From NCBI RefSeq assembly GCF_024169925.1, contig NZ_JALJXF010000001.1:502001-566000 (forward strand): a stretch of DNA of 64,000 nt. The letters run 5' to 3'. The translations under genes and the position numbers were made by a program. Source of the stretch: Methylorubrum extorquens. Its GTDB lineage: Bacteria > Pseudomonadota > Alphaproteobacteria > Rhizobiales > Beijerinckiaceae. The notes under the pieces are model-generated. The model was not told where the DNA came from and made no database searches. It saw only the letters and a program-made list of their open reading frames with translations. Shown piece after piece: positions 55,696-64,000 of this stretch. Positions within the stretch are counted from its first letter, which is position 1, and every line of letters starts with the position of its first letter.

Positions 55696-57156
55696 TTATG
55701 TACCGGAAGCGTGAAGCGGGAAGCCGTTCTCGCGTCCCCAGATCACGGCCTCCGCCCGTTTGTGGACGCCGAGCTTGCGGTAGAGGGCGGCACCGTGGTT
55801 CCGGACGGTGTTGCGGGAAAGGTTGAGGCGCTTGGCGATGGCGTCATCATCAAGGCCGGTGCAGATCAGGTTCAGGATCTGACGCTCGCGCAGGGTGAGG
55901 ATCGGGCTCGCACCATCGCGGTCGTGGCCGCTGGGCTGGCGCAGGTTGGCAAGCTTTTCGATGAGCCCGCGGCTGAACCAGGAGGTGTCGGCCATCACCG
56001 CCTCGATCGCCTCGAACAGTTCGCGCTCGCCGCGCTTACGCTCGGTGATGTCCTGCAGGACGAGCAAAGCGAAGGTCTCCTCGCCGATCTCGACGCGCTC
56101 GGCGGAGACGAGGCAATCGAGTTCCGATCCGTCCTGATGACGCAGGCACACTTCCTGCCCGGGGACGAAACCGGTGCGCCCGACCGCTTCCTCGAACCGC
56201 TCGCGGGCTGTCTGTGCAAGCCACAGCCCGGTCTCGGATAGTGAGCGCCCGACCACGCTTTCGCTGCCGTAGCCGAACACACGGGTGAACGCGTCGTTGA
56301 TGCTGGTCACCGTGAAGCCATCCAGGCGCGCCAGCAGCGTCGGCACCGGGGTCAGCCGGAACGCCGTGGCGAAGCGCTCCTCGCTCTGCCGGAGCGCGGT
56401 CTCGGCCTTCCGGCGAAGTTCGAGGTCGGCGAAGGTGAACAGCATGCAGGGCTCTTCGCCCATCTCGATGGGCTGGCCCGCGACGATGACGAAACGCGAA
56501 CCGCCATCGGGCAGCTCGAGGCAGGCTTCCATCTGCGGGATGGTGCCGCCCTCGTTCAGGCGCGAAACGGCCAGGTCGCGGTTGCGGGCACCGGCCAGCA
56601 CATCGACCTCGTAGACGCTGCGCCCGATGACGGCATCACGGACATGGCCTGTCATTTCCAGGAAGCCCGCGTTCACCTTGACGTGGCGCAGATCGGACAA
56701 CCGGGTAATGATTGCGGGCGCCGGGTTTGCGTTGAAGGTCTTCTCGAAGCGGTCCTCGGCCTCGAACTGGTCCGACACGTCCTTGAGGATCAGGGCAAGG
56801 CAACTCGGCTTGCCGTCGCGGTCGGTGGCGACCAGGCTTCGGAGCGAATGAACGAAGTACATGTCCGGGCGGCCGGGCTGCCGGACCTCGACAACGACAT
56901 CGTGAAAGCGTTCGCCTGCGACCACCCGTTCAATCGGATAAGGCTCGGGTGCCCGATTGTTGCGGTAGCGCAGGGCAAATCGCTCACGGTAGGCATCGAC
57001 GGTCGCGCCGAGGGCGTCGAGGGTGTCGACGTCGTGCATGGCAAGCGCGGCCTCGTTGGCGTAGGCGATGGTCTGGTCAGGCTCGACCAGGATCACGCCT
57101 TCGCTCAGGCCGGCGATGATCTGCCGAAGTTCATGCCTGTCGACATCCGCCGTCAC
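55696..57156 (-). CDS. Triple-PAS LuxR-type transcriptional regulator
   Basis: 486 residues from GTG 57156 (GAGGGAG upstream). Three PAS domains in series (about 10-120, 130-245, 255-380) without membrane helices, then a LuxR/GerE helix-turn-helix: LTLRERQILNLICTGLDDDA, IAKRLNLSRNTVRNH, YRKLGVHKRAEAVIW. Cytosolic sensing of redox, light or a small ligand through PAS, with DNA-binding output. The gene is headed by an EcfG-type promoter and leads into the csbD block, so it is a candidate regulator within the general stress response. Confidence 0.88.
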   Translation of the reverse strand: MTADVDRHELRQIIAGLSEGVILVEPDQTIAYANEAALAMHDVDTLDALGATVDAYRERFALRYRNNRAPEPYPIERVVAGERFHDVVVEVRQPGRPDMYFVHSLRSLVATDRDGKPSCLALILKDVSDQFEAEDRFEKTFNANPAPAIITRLSDLRHVKVNAGFLEMTGHVRDAVIGRSVYEVDVLAGARNRDLAVSRLNEGGTIPQMEACLELPDGGSRFVIVAGQPIEMGEEPCMLFTFADLELRRKAETALRQSEERFATAFRLTPVPTLLARLDGFTVTSINDAFTRVFGYGSESVVGRSLSETGLWLAQTARERFEEAVGRTGFVPGQEVCLRHQDGSELDCLVSAERVEIGEETFALLVLQDITERKRGERELFEAIEAVMADTSWFSRGLIEKLANLRQPSGHDRDGASPILTLRERQILNLICTGLDDDAIAKRLNLSRNTVRNHGAALYRKLGVHKRAEAVIWGRENGFPLHASGT

Positions 57157-57207
57157 GCCCGCGTCGCTCCCTCTCGCACCCAACTGCCAAGTCGGCAGTG
57201 GTGCTCA

Positions 57208-57232
57208 AACGGATTGCGCGCAAAGCGGTTCC
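57208..57232 (-). promoter_or_regulatory. EcfG (general stress sigma) promoter
   Basis: On the minus strand GGAAC (57228-57232) and CGTT (57208-57211) are separated by exactly 16 bases, matching the alphaproteobacterial EcfG/RpoE2 consensus GGAAC-N16/17-CGTT. It lies about 50 bases before the GTG start of the PAS-LuxR gene. Sequence match only. Confidence 0.75.
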
Positions 57233-57812
57233 GAACTGAATCTAGTAATTTGAGATCATGCCACTGATCCGTGTGGACAGTGCCCCTGGTTCAGGCCGAC
57301 GTCTGGCGCCAGACCCTGGTGCCGCGAGCACCTCCGCCGAACCGTCCGTCCAAGCGCAGTCCGGATGCACCGAACGTATGATCCTGCCCCGTCGAATCGG
57401 TCCACGCCGATCGCCGGTTTTTCAGGCATCCTGACGCGTGAGGGAGGGTGAATGCCATACCTCGCAATCGCGTCCTGAACGAACAGACCGCCCCCGCCCG
57501 GCCGCAGCCCAAGCGTCTCGACCAGCCTCGCGAAATCTGAAAGCGTGAACGAGGGCTATCAACGCCTCATGAGCGAAATCACGGCACGGGATCTGCCGAA
57601 CTGATTGCAGCACCGCAGCAATCCGGAGCATGCCAACTTGAAGTCGGATGGCGGAGCACACCTGCAAGGTGCTCGGCGACGTTCTGTCGGTCCCGCCCAG
57701 CCATCGCCCAGGCTTTTTCGCAGCGGCGTTCCGCGGGACAAATCGGTGACAAGCCGATTTTAGGCGCAAACCTGTCCGCTGTTCATCAACATGTTTTGCG
57801 GGCTGGTAGGGG
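57233..57812. other. 580-bp stretch without a recognised gene, beside tRNA-Ser
   Basis: Several frames are open for 60-115 codons but their products are arginine/serine-rich, lack ribosome sites and resemble no family I know. The sequence is less codon-biased than its neighbours. Because it lies directly at the 3' end of a tRNA gene it may be a decayed remnant of an integrated element, but no integrase piece or direct repeat of the tRNA end is visible. Confidence 0.45.
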
Positions 57813-57905
57813 TGGCGGAGACGGAGGGATTCGAACCCTCGATACCCTTATTAGGGGTATGCTCATTTAGCAAACGAGTGCCTTCAGCCTCTCGGCCACG
57901 TCTCC
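57813..57905 (-). tRNA. tRNA-Ser (anticodon GCU)
   Basis: 93 nt including an encoded CCA end. Acceptor stem GGAGACG/CGTCTCC, D-arm with GGCCGAGAGGCTGAAGGC, anticodon stem-loop CTCGT-TTGCTAA-ATGAG giving GCU, a long variable arm (ATACCCCTAATAAGGGTAT) as expected for class II serine tRNA, and the T-loop GGTTCGAATCC. Decodes AGC/AGU. Confidence 0.97.
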
Positions 57906-57940
57906 ACTGCGCTTGGCTGTAGAAGCTCCGGCGGGACGGG

Positions 57941-58723
57941 TCAACCCGGTCGGCGCGGGGTTGTGACACGGCGCTCGTAATGCTTGGCCACCCGTAGATG
58001 GCGCGAGATCGCGTAGTTCATCGCCGTGAGGAAGCCGTAGGCGCCGCGGACGAAGTGGCGCCGGCCGAAATAGGCCTTCAGGAAGTTGCCCGGCAGTTCC
58101 ACGTAGAGGCGCCAAGCCGGGATCGTGACGCCGCGGGCGTCGAGGTCGTCGGCCTGCTGGTCGGAATAGCGGTTGAGCTTGGCGAGCTGGTCACCCAGCG
58201 AGCGCACCGAGAAATGGTGGATGCGCCCTTTGATCCGCCCCGTGGTGACGCCGGGCCCGAGTACCACCCGATCGTGGACCGGGGAGGTGGAGTAGGTGCT
58301 CAAATCCCGCCGGTAGAGCCGCACGGGGGTCAGCACATAGGCCCAGGGGTGGGGCCGTGTCTCGCCCGGAAAAATCTCGGCGATGGCAATGGACCATGCG
58401 GCGTGCGCGGGCTCGCCGTGGGCGAAGACGGCGCGGATCTGGTCGGCGAGATCGGGCGGCACCACCTCGTCGGCGTCGAGGTTGAGCACCCAAGCGTGGC
58501 GGCACTGGCCTTCCGCGAAGCGTTTCTGCCGGCCGTAGCCCGGCCAGTCGTTGTGGATCACCCGAGCGCCCAGCGAGGCCGCGAGCGCCTGTGTCCCGTC
58601 GGTCGAACCGGAATCGACCACGACGATGTCGTCGGCGAGATCACGCACCGCCGCGAGGGTCGCGCCGATGCGGTCGGCCTCGTTCTTGACGATGATGAAG
58701 ACGGAGAACGGAAGCGGGGCCAT
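57941..58723 (-). CDS. Family 2 glycosyltransferase (WaaE/KdtX-like)
   Basis: 260 residues. GT-A fold with FSVFIIVKNEADRIGATLAA, DDIVVVDSGSTDGT and the metal-binding LNLDADEVV (DxD). The QKRFAEGQCRHAWV and VHDRVVLG segments resemble LPS-core beta-glycosyltransferases of the WaaE/KdtX group. ATG 58723 was chosen; 18 more residues would fit from 58777 but lack similarity. Likely acts on the cytoplasmic side on a lipid-linked or LPS-core acceptor. Confidence 0.88.
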   Translation of the reverse strand: MAPLPFSVFIIVKNEADRIGATLAAVRDLADDIVVVDSGSTDGTQALAASLGARVIHNDWPGYGRQKRFAEGQCRHAWVLNLDADEVVPPDLADQIRAVFAHGEPAHAAWSIAIAEIFPGETRPHPWAYVLTPVRLYRRDLSTYSTSPVHDRVVLGPGVTTGRIKGRIHHFSVRSLGDQLAKLNRYSDQQADDLDARGVTIPAWRLYVELPGNFLKAYFGRRHFVRGAYGFLTAMNYAISRHLRVAKHYERRVTTPRRPG

Positions 58724-58783
58724 GGGTCTCGATACGTGCGGCGCCATCGCTGTACCGGCCGGATTTCGCGCGAACAAGCGCGG

Positions 58784-60313
58784 CTATCCGGCGGCCTCCG
58801 CCAGACGCTTGCGCTGAACCTTGCCGTTGGCGGTGCGGGGCAGCGCCTCGACGAAGCGGATGGCGCGCGGTGCCTTGTAGGCGGCCAGCCGCTCGCCGCA
58901 CCACGCAATGAGCCCGTCGGCGTCGGGCTCGGCGCCGGGGCGCAGAACCACGAAGGCGGCGATGACCCGCAGATCCGCGCGGACGGCCAGTTCCGTCACA
59001 CCGACCTCGGCAATGTCGGGATGGCCCGCCAACACGCCCTCCACCTCGACGGGCGAGACACGGTAGCCCATGGCGTTCATCAGGTCGTCGTTGCGGCCGT
59101 GGAACCAGAGGTAGCCGTCGGCATCGAAGCTCGCGAGGTCGCCGCCGGCAAACCATTCGCCGCGTAGTACCGCCGCCTCTTCCTCCGGCCGCTGCCAGTA
59201 ACCGAGCATCAGGCCGGGATCGGAGCGGTGGATCGCCAGCAGGCCGGTCTCGCCCGGCGGCAGCGGTTCGGGCGGCCCGTCGGCGGGCAGGATCGCGACG
59301 TGGCGACCCGGTTGAGGTCGGCCGGGCGAACCGGGGCGAACGGGGATGGTCGGGCCGCTCGACACGTAGGTCGAGATCTCGCTCATGCCGAGCGCCTCGT
59401 AGAGAGGCTTGCCCGTGGCCTCCGTCCAGGCGTCGAGGAGGTCGGCCGAGAGCGCCTCGCCGGCGGTGACGCCGTGGCGCAGGCGGGAGAGATCGTGCTC
59501 GGCGAGGTCGGCGTATTTGAGGATCTGGCGGTAGACGCTCGGCACCGCCGCGAAGATCGTCGCGCCCTGCTCGGCGATCAGGCGGGGCCAGATCCCGCGG
59601 TCGCGGGGGCCGTTATAGAGCACCGTCGTCGCGCCACAGGCCCAGGGGTCGGTGATGCCGACGCCCAGCGTGTAGGTCCAATTCATCGTGCCGGCATGCA
59701 GCATCACGTCGGATTCGGTGAGGCCGAGCCAATGCGCATGCATCGGTCGGCGGCCCCAGACGGCGCGGTGGGCGTGGAGCACGCCTTTCGGGCGGCTCGT
59801 GGTGCCGGAGGTGTAGACGAGGGTCGCCGGATCGTCGGCGGCGGTGTCGGCGTAGTCGGCGAGCGGCTCGCCCGCCTTCATCGCCGCGATTGTCTCGGAG
59901 TCGAGCGGGATGCAATTCGTCGGCGGCGCGCCACAGAATCCTTCGCCGGTCACCACGGCGGCGACGCCGGCATTCTCCATCAGGAAGGCGGCTTCGTCGG
60001 CCGTCAGTTGCGGCGAGGAGGGAAGGGCGACGAGCCCGGCGGCCAGCGCACCGAAATAGACCAGCACGTAGTCGGCCTCGTTGCCCATGCGGATCATCAC
60101 CCGGTCGCCGGCCTTCAGCCCGAGACCGAGCAGCCCCGCCGCGATGCCGCGCACCGCCCGGTCGGCTTGCGCATAGGTGAGGCGGCTGACGGTACCGCCG
60201 TCACCGACCATGATCAGAGCGGTCTTATCGCCGCGCAGGCGAGCGTTTTCCGCGAGGCAGTAGCGGGCGGCGTTGAAGCGGAGTGGGGGCTGGCGGTCGT
60301 CGATGCTCGGCAC
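58784..60313 (-). CDS. AMP-forming acyl-CoA synthetase (benzoate-CoA ligase-like)
   Basis: 509 residues from GTG 60313. ANL superfamily adenylate-forming enzyme: P-loop YTSGTTSRPKGVLHAH, the LYEALGMSEIST substrate region, GDLASFDADGYLWFHGR hinge, and the catalytic lysine in LPRTANGKVQRKRL. It activates a carboxylic acid as acyl-AMP then acyl-CoA; the pattern is closest to the benzoate/medium-chain ligase branch. Another GTG at 60403 overlaps the stop of the GNAT gene (TAGTG) and would add 30 disordered residues; coupling makes that start possible. Confidence 0.88.
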   Translation of the reverse strand: MPSIDDRQPPLRFNAARYCLAENARLRGDKTALIMVGDGGTVSRLTYAQADRAVRGIAAGLLGLGLKAGDRVMIRMGNEADYVLVYFGALAAGLVALPSSPQLTADEAAFLMENAGVAAVVTGEGFCGAPPTNCIPLDSETIAAMKAGEPLADYADTAADDPATLVYTSGTTSRPKGVLHAHRAVWGRRPMHAHWLGLTESDVMLHAGTMNWTYTLGVGITDPWACGATTVLYNGPRDRGIWPRLIAEQGATIFAAVPSVYRQILKYADLAEHDLSRLRHGVTAGEALSADLLDAWTEATGKPLYEALGMSEISTYVSSGPTIPVRPGSPGRPQPGRHVAILPADGPPEPLPPGETGLLAIHRSDPGLMLGYWQRPEEEAAVLRGEWFAGGDLASFDADGYLWFHGRNDDLMNAMGYRVSPVEVEGVLAGHPDIAEVGVTELAVRADLRVIAAFVVLRPGAEPDADGLIAWCGERLAAYKAPRAIRFVEALPRTANGKVQRKRLAEAAG

Positions 60314-60402
60314 GGCGGGCGTTTCCGGTGATTTTGGTGTTTGCCCTGGTGTCCGATCCTCGATCCCGGCGGTCAAGCGCGGCCTGTTCGTCGCGAGCCG
60401 CA

Positions 60403-60906
60403 CTATCCGCGCGGTGACCGGATCGTGCCGGAGAGGCCGGCGCTCGCCCCGTCCTTGAGTTCGAGCCAGAGGAAGCGCGCGGGATCGACCGGCCCCGGCA
60501 GGGTGAGCCGGCCCGCGGGCACGGGCAGGAAGCCGAAGCGGCGGTAATAGGGCGCATCGCCGACAAGGACGACGAGGCCGTGGCCGGCCATGCGGGCGGC
60601 GTCGAGGCTTGCCTGCATCAGGCTCGTGCCGATTCCGCGGTCGGAGAAGCTCGGATCGACGGTGAGCGGCCCGAGCACGAGGAGCGAGCTGCCCTGCGTC
60701 TCGGCCGGCCCGATCCGCACCGAGCCGACGAGATAGGTGCCGACGAGCGCCGTCAGGCAGAGATCGGGCAGGGGGGCTGCGCCCTCGCGCAGGCGGTAGG
60801 CGGTGCGGGCGAAGCGGCCGGGGCCGAAGGCACGGGCGTGCAGCCGCTCGATCGCCGCGGCGTCGTCCGGGTGCTCGGGTCGGATGACGAGGGGGAGGGC
60901 GGTCAC
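60403..60906 (-). CDS. GNAT family N-acetyltransferase
   Basis: 167 residues from GTG 60906. Acetyl-CoA site visible as LGPLTVDPSFSDRGIGTSLM (motif A, with DRGIGT), followed by GDAPYYRRFGFLPV, the motif common to the YhbS-type subgroup. An upstream start at 60966 would add 20 residues. Substrate unknown. Its stop abuts the acyl-CoA ligase gene. Confidence 0.87.
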   Translation of the reverse strand: MTALPLVIRPEHPDDAAAIERLHARAFGPGRFARTAYRLREGAAPLPDLCLTALVGTYLVGSVRIGPAETQGSSLLVLGPLTVDPSFSDRGIGTSLMQASLDAARMAGHGLVVLVGDAPYYRRFGFLPVPAGRLTLPGPVDPARFLWLELKDGASAGLSGTIRSPRG

Positions 60907-60979
60907 GGGTGGCGTCCGGCGAGCGAGGTCTGCCCGGCCGATAGCAGCCAGCCGGGTAGCCGGCAAACCGAGGCCTTGG

Positions 60980-62080
60980 TCAGGCGCCCCGCGCCGAGAA
61001 ATCGATGCGCGGATCGATCCAGGTGTAGGTGAGGTCGGAGAGCAGGTTCACCGCGAGCCCAAGCAGGGAGAAGATGTAGAGCGTGGCGAACACCACCGGA
61101 TAGTCGCGGCCGACGATGGAGGAGAAGGACAGGAGCCCGAGCCCGTCGAGTGAGAAGATCGTCTCGATCAGCAGCGAGCCGGTGAAGAAGGCGGTGATGA
61201 AGGCGCCGGGAAAGCCGGCGATGACGATGAGCATCGCGTTGCGGAAGACGTGGCCGTAGAGGACGCGCCGCTCGCTCACGCCCTTCATGCGGGCGGTGAC
61301 GACGTATTGCTTGCGGATCTCGTCGAGGAACGAGTTCTTGGTCAGCAGCGTCGAGGTGGCGAAGGCACCGAGCACCAGGGCGGAGAGCGGCAGCACGAGG
61401 TGCCACGCATAGTCCAAGGCCTTGCCCCAGAGGCTCAAGGACTCGAAATTCTCGGAGGTGAGGCCGCGCAGCGGGAAGATCTGCAAGAAGGAGCCGCCCG
61501 CGAACAGGATCACCAGCAGGATGCCGAACAGGAAGCTCGGGATCGCGTAGCCGACGATGACGACGGCCGAGGTCCAGACGTCGAAGCGCGAACCGTCGGA
61601 GACCGCCTTGCGGATGCCGAGCGGGATCGAGATCGCGTAGGAGATCAGCGTCATCCACAGGCCGAGCGAGATCGAGACCGGGAGCTTCTCCTTGATCAGG
61701 TCCAGCACCGAGACATCGCGGAAGTAGCTGCGGCCGAAATCGAAGCGCAGATAGTCCCACAGCATCTTGCCGAAGCGCTCGTAGGCGGGCTTGTCGAAGC
61801 CGAACTGCGCTTCGAGTTTCTTGATGAAGGCCGGGTCGAGCCCCTGCGCGCCGCGGTACTTCGAGGATTCACCGCTGCCACCACGGACCGCCCCGCCGCC
61901 GAGGTCGCCCTGGCCGCCGGTGATGCGCGAGAGCGAGCCTTCCTGCTGGCCCTGGAGCTGGGCGAGCACCCGCTCCACCGGCCCACCGGGGGCGAACTGG
62001 ATGATGGCGAAGGTGATGAGCATGATCCCGAAGATCGTCGGGATCATCAGCGCGATGCGGCGCAGGATGTAGGCGAGCAT
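60980..62080 (-). CDS. yejB: Peptide ABC importer permease YejB
   Basis: 366 residues. Six-helix BPD_transp_1 permease of the Opp/Dpp/Yej class with the N-terminal [20 protein letters not shown], a Gly/Ser-rich periplasmic insertion (about 48-80) and the GQ/EAA-like coupling loop [20 protein letters not shown]. YejB partners YejE and the ATPase YejF to import peptides such as microcin C. YejE/YejF would be expected downstream on this strand, but the GNAT gene follows instead, so they must be elsewhere. Confidence 0.92.
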   Translation of the reverse strand: MLAYILRRIALMIPTIFGIMLITFAIIQFAPGGPVERVLAQLQGQQEGSLSRITGGQGDLGGGAVRGGSGESSKYRGAQGLDPAFIKKLEAQFGFDKPAYERFGKMLWDYLRFDFGRSYFRDVSVLDLIKEKLPVSISLGLWMTLISYAISIPLGIRKAVSDGSRFDVWTSAVVIVGYAIPSFLFGILLVILFAGGSFLQIFPLRGLTSENFESLSLWGKALDYAWHLVLPLSALVLGAFATSTLLTKNSFLDEIRKQYVVTARMKGVSERRVLYGHVFRNAMLIVIAGFPGAFITAFFTGSLLIETIFSLDGLGLLSFSSIVGRDYPVVFATLYIFSLLGLAVNLLSDLTYTWIDPRIDFSARGA

Positions 62081-62089
62081 GCTTGATCC

Positions 62090-63952
62090 TCAGCCCCGGC
62101 CGATCCGGCGCGCCTTGGCCTCGTCGTACCACCACAGGCCCGGCACGCCGAGCCCGTAGGTCGGCAGCTTCGCCGGGCGGCCGAACACGTCCCACAGGGC
62201 GAGGCGGTACTCGGGCGAGTACCACATCGGGATCCAGTAGCGGCCGGCCCGCATCACCCGGTCGAGGGCGCGGCAGGCCACCGCGAGGTTTGCGCGCGAA
62301 TCCGCGTTGGCGATGCGGTCGAGCAGCGCGTCGATCGCCGGATCGCTGATGCCGGCGAGGTTGTTGGAGCCGGGGATCGCCGCCGCACGCGAGCCGTAGG
62401 CCTCGCGCAGCTCCGGCCCCGGCGTCGCATCGCCCGAGGCGGCGCGGGAGGTGATGTCGAAGTCGAAGTCGCGCACCCGCGCCTGATACTGCGCGGCATC
62501 GACCGCCCGCTGGCGCGCCTTGATGCCGATCAGCCCGAGATTGCGGATGAAGGGCTGGACGATCGGCTCCCAGACCGAATCCGAAACGAGGAACTCGAGC
62601 TCGATTGGCTTGCCGCTCGGCAGCCGGAGGGCGCCGCCCTCGCGGGTGCAGCCCGCCTCCTTGAGCAGAGCCACGGCGCGGGCGAGCAGCGCCCGGTCCT
62701 GCCCCGAGCCGTCCGGCACCGGGGGCGTCCAGGCCTCGCCGAAAACCTCGGCCGGCACCTGCCCGCTGAGGGGTTCGAGCAGCGCCAGCTCCTCCGCCGA
62801 GGGCTTGCCCGTCGCCATCAGGTCGGTCTTCTGGAAGAACGAGACGGTGCGCTCGTAGGAGCCGAACATCGCCGTGCGGTTGGTCCAGGGGAAGTCGAAG
62901 CAGAGGCCGATCGCCTCGCGCACGCGGGGATCCTTGAACACCTCGCGGCGGGTGTTGAAGAACCAGCCCTGGATGTTGGCGGGCGAGGTGTCGGGCAGGG
63001 TCTCGCGCTTGACGCGGCCCTCGCGCGCGGCGGGAAAATCGTATCCCGCCGCCCAGATCCGCGAGGTGAATTCCTGGCGGTAGGTGTAAGCGCCGCCCTT
63101 GAACGCCTCGAACGCCACCTGCCGATCGCGGAAATACTCGTAGCGGAGCTGATCGAAGTTGTTCTGCCCGACCATCACCGGCAGATCCGCCGCCCAGTAA
63201 TCGGTGACGCGCTCCAACTCGATGAAGCGGCCGATGTCGAGCCGCCCGACCTGATACGGGCCGGAGCCGAGCAGCGGCTTGAGGGTCTGGGCCTCGAAGT
63301 CGCGCCCCTCGAAGAACTTGGCCGAGAAGATCGGCAGTCCGGCGACGATCAGCGGCAGGTCGCGGCTACGACCGGGGGCGAAGCGGACCACCAGGGTCTC
63401 GTCGCCCTCGGCGATCGCCTCCGCGACATCGCGGATCACCTGCGCGATCGTCGGGTGGCCCTTCTCCTTGAGGATGGTGAGGGAGAAGGCCGCGTCCCGC
63501 GCGGTCAGGGGCGAACCATCGTGAAAGTGCGCCTGCGGGCGAAGAGCGAAGCGGTAGGTCAGGCCGTCGGGGCTGATCTCGACCGAGCGGGCGAGGAGGC
63601 CGTAGAGCGCGTCCGGCTCGTCGAGCGCGCGCACCATCAGGCTGTCGAAGGTGAGATTGATGCCGGCCGCGCCGTTGCCGCGGAAGACGTAGGGGTTGAG
63701 CGTGTCGAAGGTGTCGAACGCCTGATTGCCGAAGGTCTGGACGAGATGGGTCGCGAAGCGCCCGCCGCGCGGCGCCATCGGGTTCACGTAGTCGAAGTTC
63801 GGGAAGTCCGGCGCGTATTTCAGCTCGCCGAAGCTTGATAGGCCGTGAGTCTTGCGCACTTCCTCGGCGCGGGCCGAACAGGGCAGGGCGCCCGCGAGTG
63901 CCAGCACCCCCGAGCCGAGGACGACGCTCCGGCGGGTCGCGCCCGCGCTCAT
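62090..63952 (-). CDS. yejA: Periplasmic peptide-binding protein YejA-like
   Basis: 620 residues. Tat-like signal (GATRRSVVLGSGVLALAGAL), mature start near AEE, then the SBP_bac_5 fold: NPMAPRGGRFATHL, FDSLMVRALDEPDALYGLLA, YRFALRPQAHFHDGSPLTA and FNTRREVFKDPRVREAIGLC. Ends LWWYDEAKARRIGRG. Binds oligopeptides for the Yej importer. The ATG overlaps the stop of an upstream paralogue (ATGA) and the stop is nine bases before yejB. Confidence 0.92.
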   Translation of the reverse strand: MSAGATRRSVVLGSGVLALAGALPCSARAEEVRKTHGLSSFGELKYAPDFPNFDYVNPMAPRGGRFATHLVQTFGNQAFDTFDTLNPYVFRGNGAAGINLTFDSLMVRALDEPDALYGLLARSVEISPDGLTYRFALRPQAHFHDGSPLTARDAAFSLTILKEKGHPTIAQVIRDVAEAIAEGDETLVVRFAPGRSRDLPLIVAGLPIFSAKFFEGRDFEAQTLKPLLGSGPYQVGRLDIGRFIELERVTDYWAADLPVMVGQNNFDQLRYEYFRDRQVAFEAFKGGAYTYRQEFTSRIWAAGYDFPAAREGRVKRETLPDTSPANIQGWFFNTRREVFKDPRVREAIGLCFDFPWTNRTAMFGSYERTVSFFQKTDLMATGKPSAEELALLEPLSGQVPAEVFGEAWTPPVPDGSGQDRALLARAVALLKEAGCTREGGALRLPSGKPIELEFLVSDSVWEPIVQPFIRNLGLIGIKARQRAVDAAQYQARVRDFDFDITSRAASGDATPGPELREAYGSRAAAIPGSNNLAGISDPAIDALLDRIANADSRANLAVACRALDRVMRAGRYWIPMWYSPEYRLALWDVFGRPAKLPTYGLGVPGLWWYDEAKARRIGRG

Positions 63953-64000
63953 CGCGGCGCCCCCGTCTTGGCGGCGAGCGCCTCGTCGTACCACCACGTC
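63949..64000 (-). CDS. C-terminal end of a second YejA-like binding protein (partial)
   Basis: The frame entering from the right edge ends TWWYDEALAAKTGAPR before TGA, closely matching the last residues of the adjacent YejA-like protein (LWWYDEAKARR). It therefore looks like a tandem paralogue translated just before yejA, coupled by ATGA. Confidence 0.75.
   Translation of the reverse strand, partial: TWWYDEALAAKTGAPR

Noticed and set aside
57291..57769. Two overlapping minus-strand frames of 73 and 115 codons
   Set aside because: No ribosome site, unusual composition and no family resemblance; treated as non-coding or decayed.

Overview
The window looks like chromosomal DNA from a high-GC methylotrophic alphaproteobacterium, most likely Methylobacterium/Methylorubrum of the extorquens group. 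The evidence is a 557-residue formate-tetrahydrofolate ligase (FtfL) that closely matches my memory of the M. extorquens protein, a three-subunit periplasmic formate dehydrogenase of the Fdh3 type with its alphaproteobacterial accessory genes, an EcfG-type general-stress promoter, and a typical Hyphomicrobiales housekeeping gene set. No phage, plasmid backbone, IS element or CRISPR array is visible.

Layout. 1-18 kb: a degenerate EAL-domain membrane protein, a small metal-binding HMA protein, ftfL, an M3 oligopeptidase, an extensin-like secreted protein, an L,D-transpeptidase, a betaine-type ABC importer lacking an ATPase gene, a lone receiver domain, then the envelope/translation neighbourhood yraN (frameshifted)-rsmI-lpoA-like and hemW, rdgB, rph. 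Two copies of a ~100 bp dispersed repeat sit behind ftfL and before the transpeptidase. 18-28 kb: hrcA, a drug/metabolite exporter, a DUF2147 protein, and a TetR-controlled RND efflux operon preceded by two matching palindromic operators.

28-40 kb is the C1-metabolism core. A long minus-strand array runs from a biotin/lipoate-ligase-like protein through DUF6505, DUF6352, DUF3305 and DUF3306 proteins, a TorD-type chaperone and a small Tat-signal protein into fdh3A-fdh3B-fdh3C, ending with two small exported or membrane proteins. A divergent 679-residue multi-[4Fe-4S] protein starts just upstream. Fdh3 should oxidise formate in the periplasm and pass electrons to the quinone pool, while FtfL captures formate on tetrahydrofolate for assimilation, so formate dissimilation and assimilation genes lie about 25 kb apart.

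40-53 kb: an ABC-2 exporter pair, several unknowns, an alpha/beta hydrolase, an FkbM methyltransferase, a strikingly AT-rich YcxB-like gene (probable acquisition) overlapping the sfsA 3' end, a CinA-N protein, an FNT channel, a two-domain dCTP deaminase, apaG-argE and a bestrophin-like channel. 53-57 kb: a minus-strand stress block with four CsbD-like genes plus a membrane/coiled-coil protein, headed by a PAS-LuxR regulator with an excellent EcfG promoter. 57-64 kb: tRNA-Ser(GCU) next to a ~600 bp geneless stretch, a glycosyltransferase, an acyl-CoA ligase, a GNAT, and the YejA/YejB peptide importer, with the tail of a second YejA paralogue at the right edge.

Gene starts were chosen from reading-frame overlaps, Shine-Dalgarno context and family length. 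All functions are inferred by reading the sequence; nothing was searched against a database.
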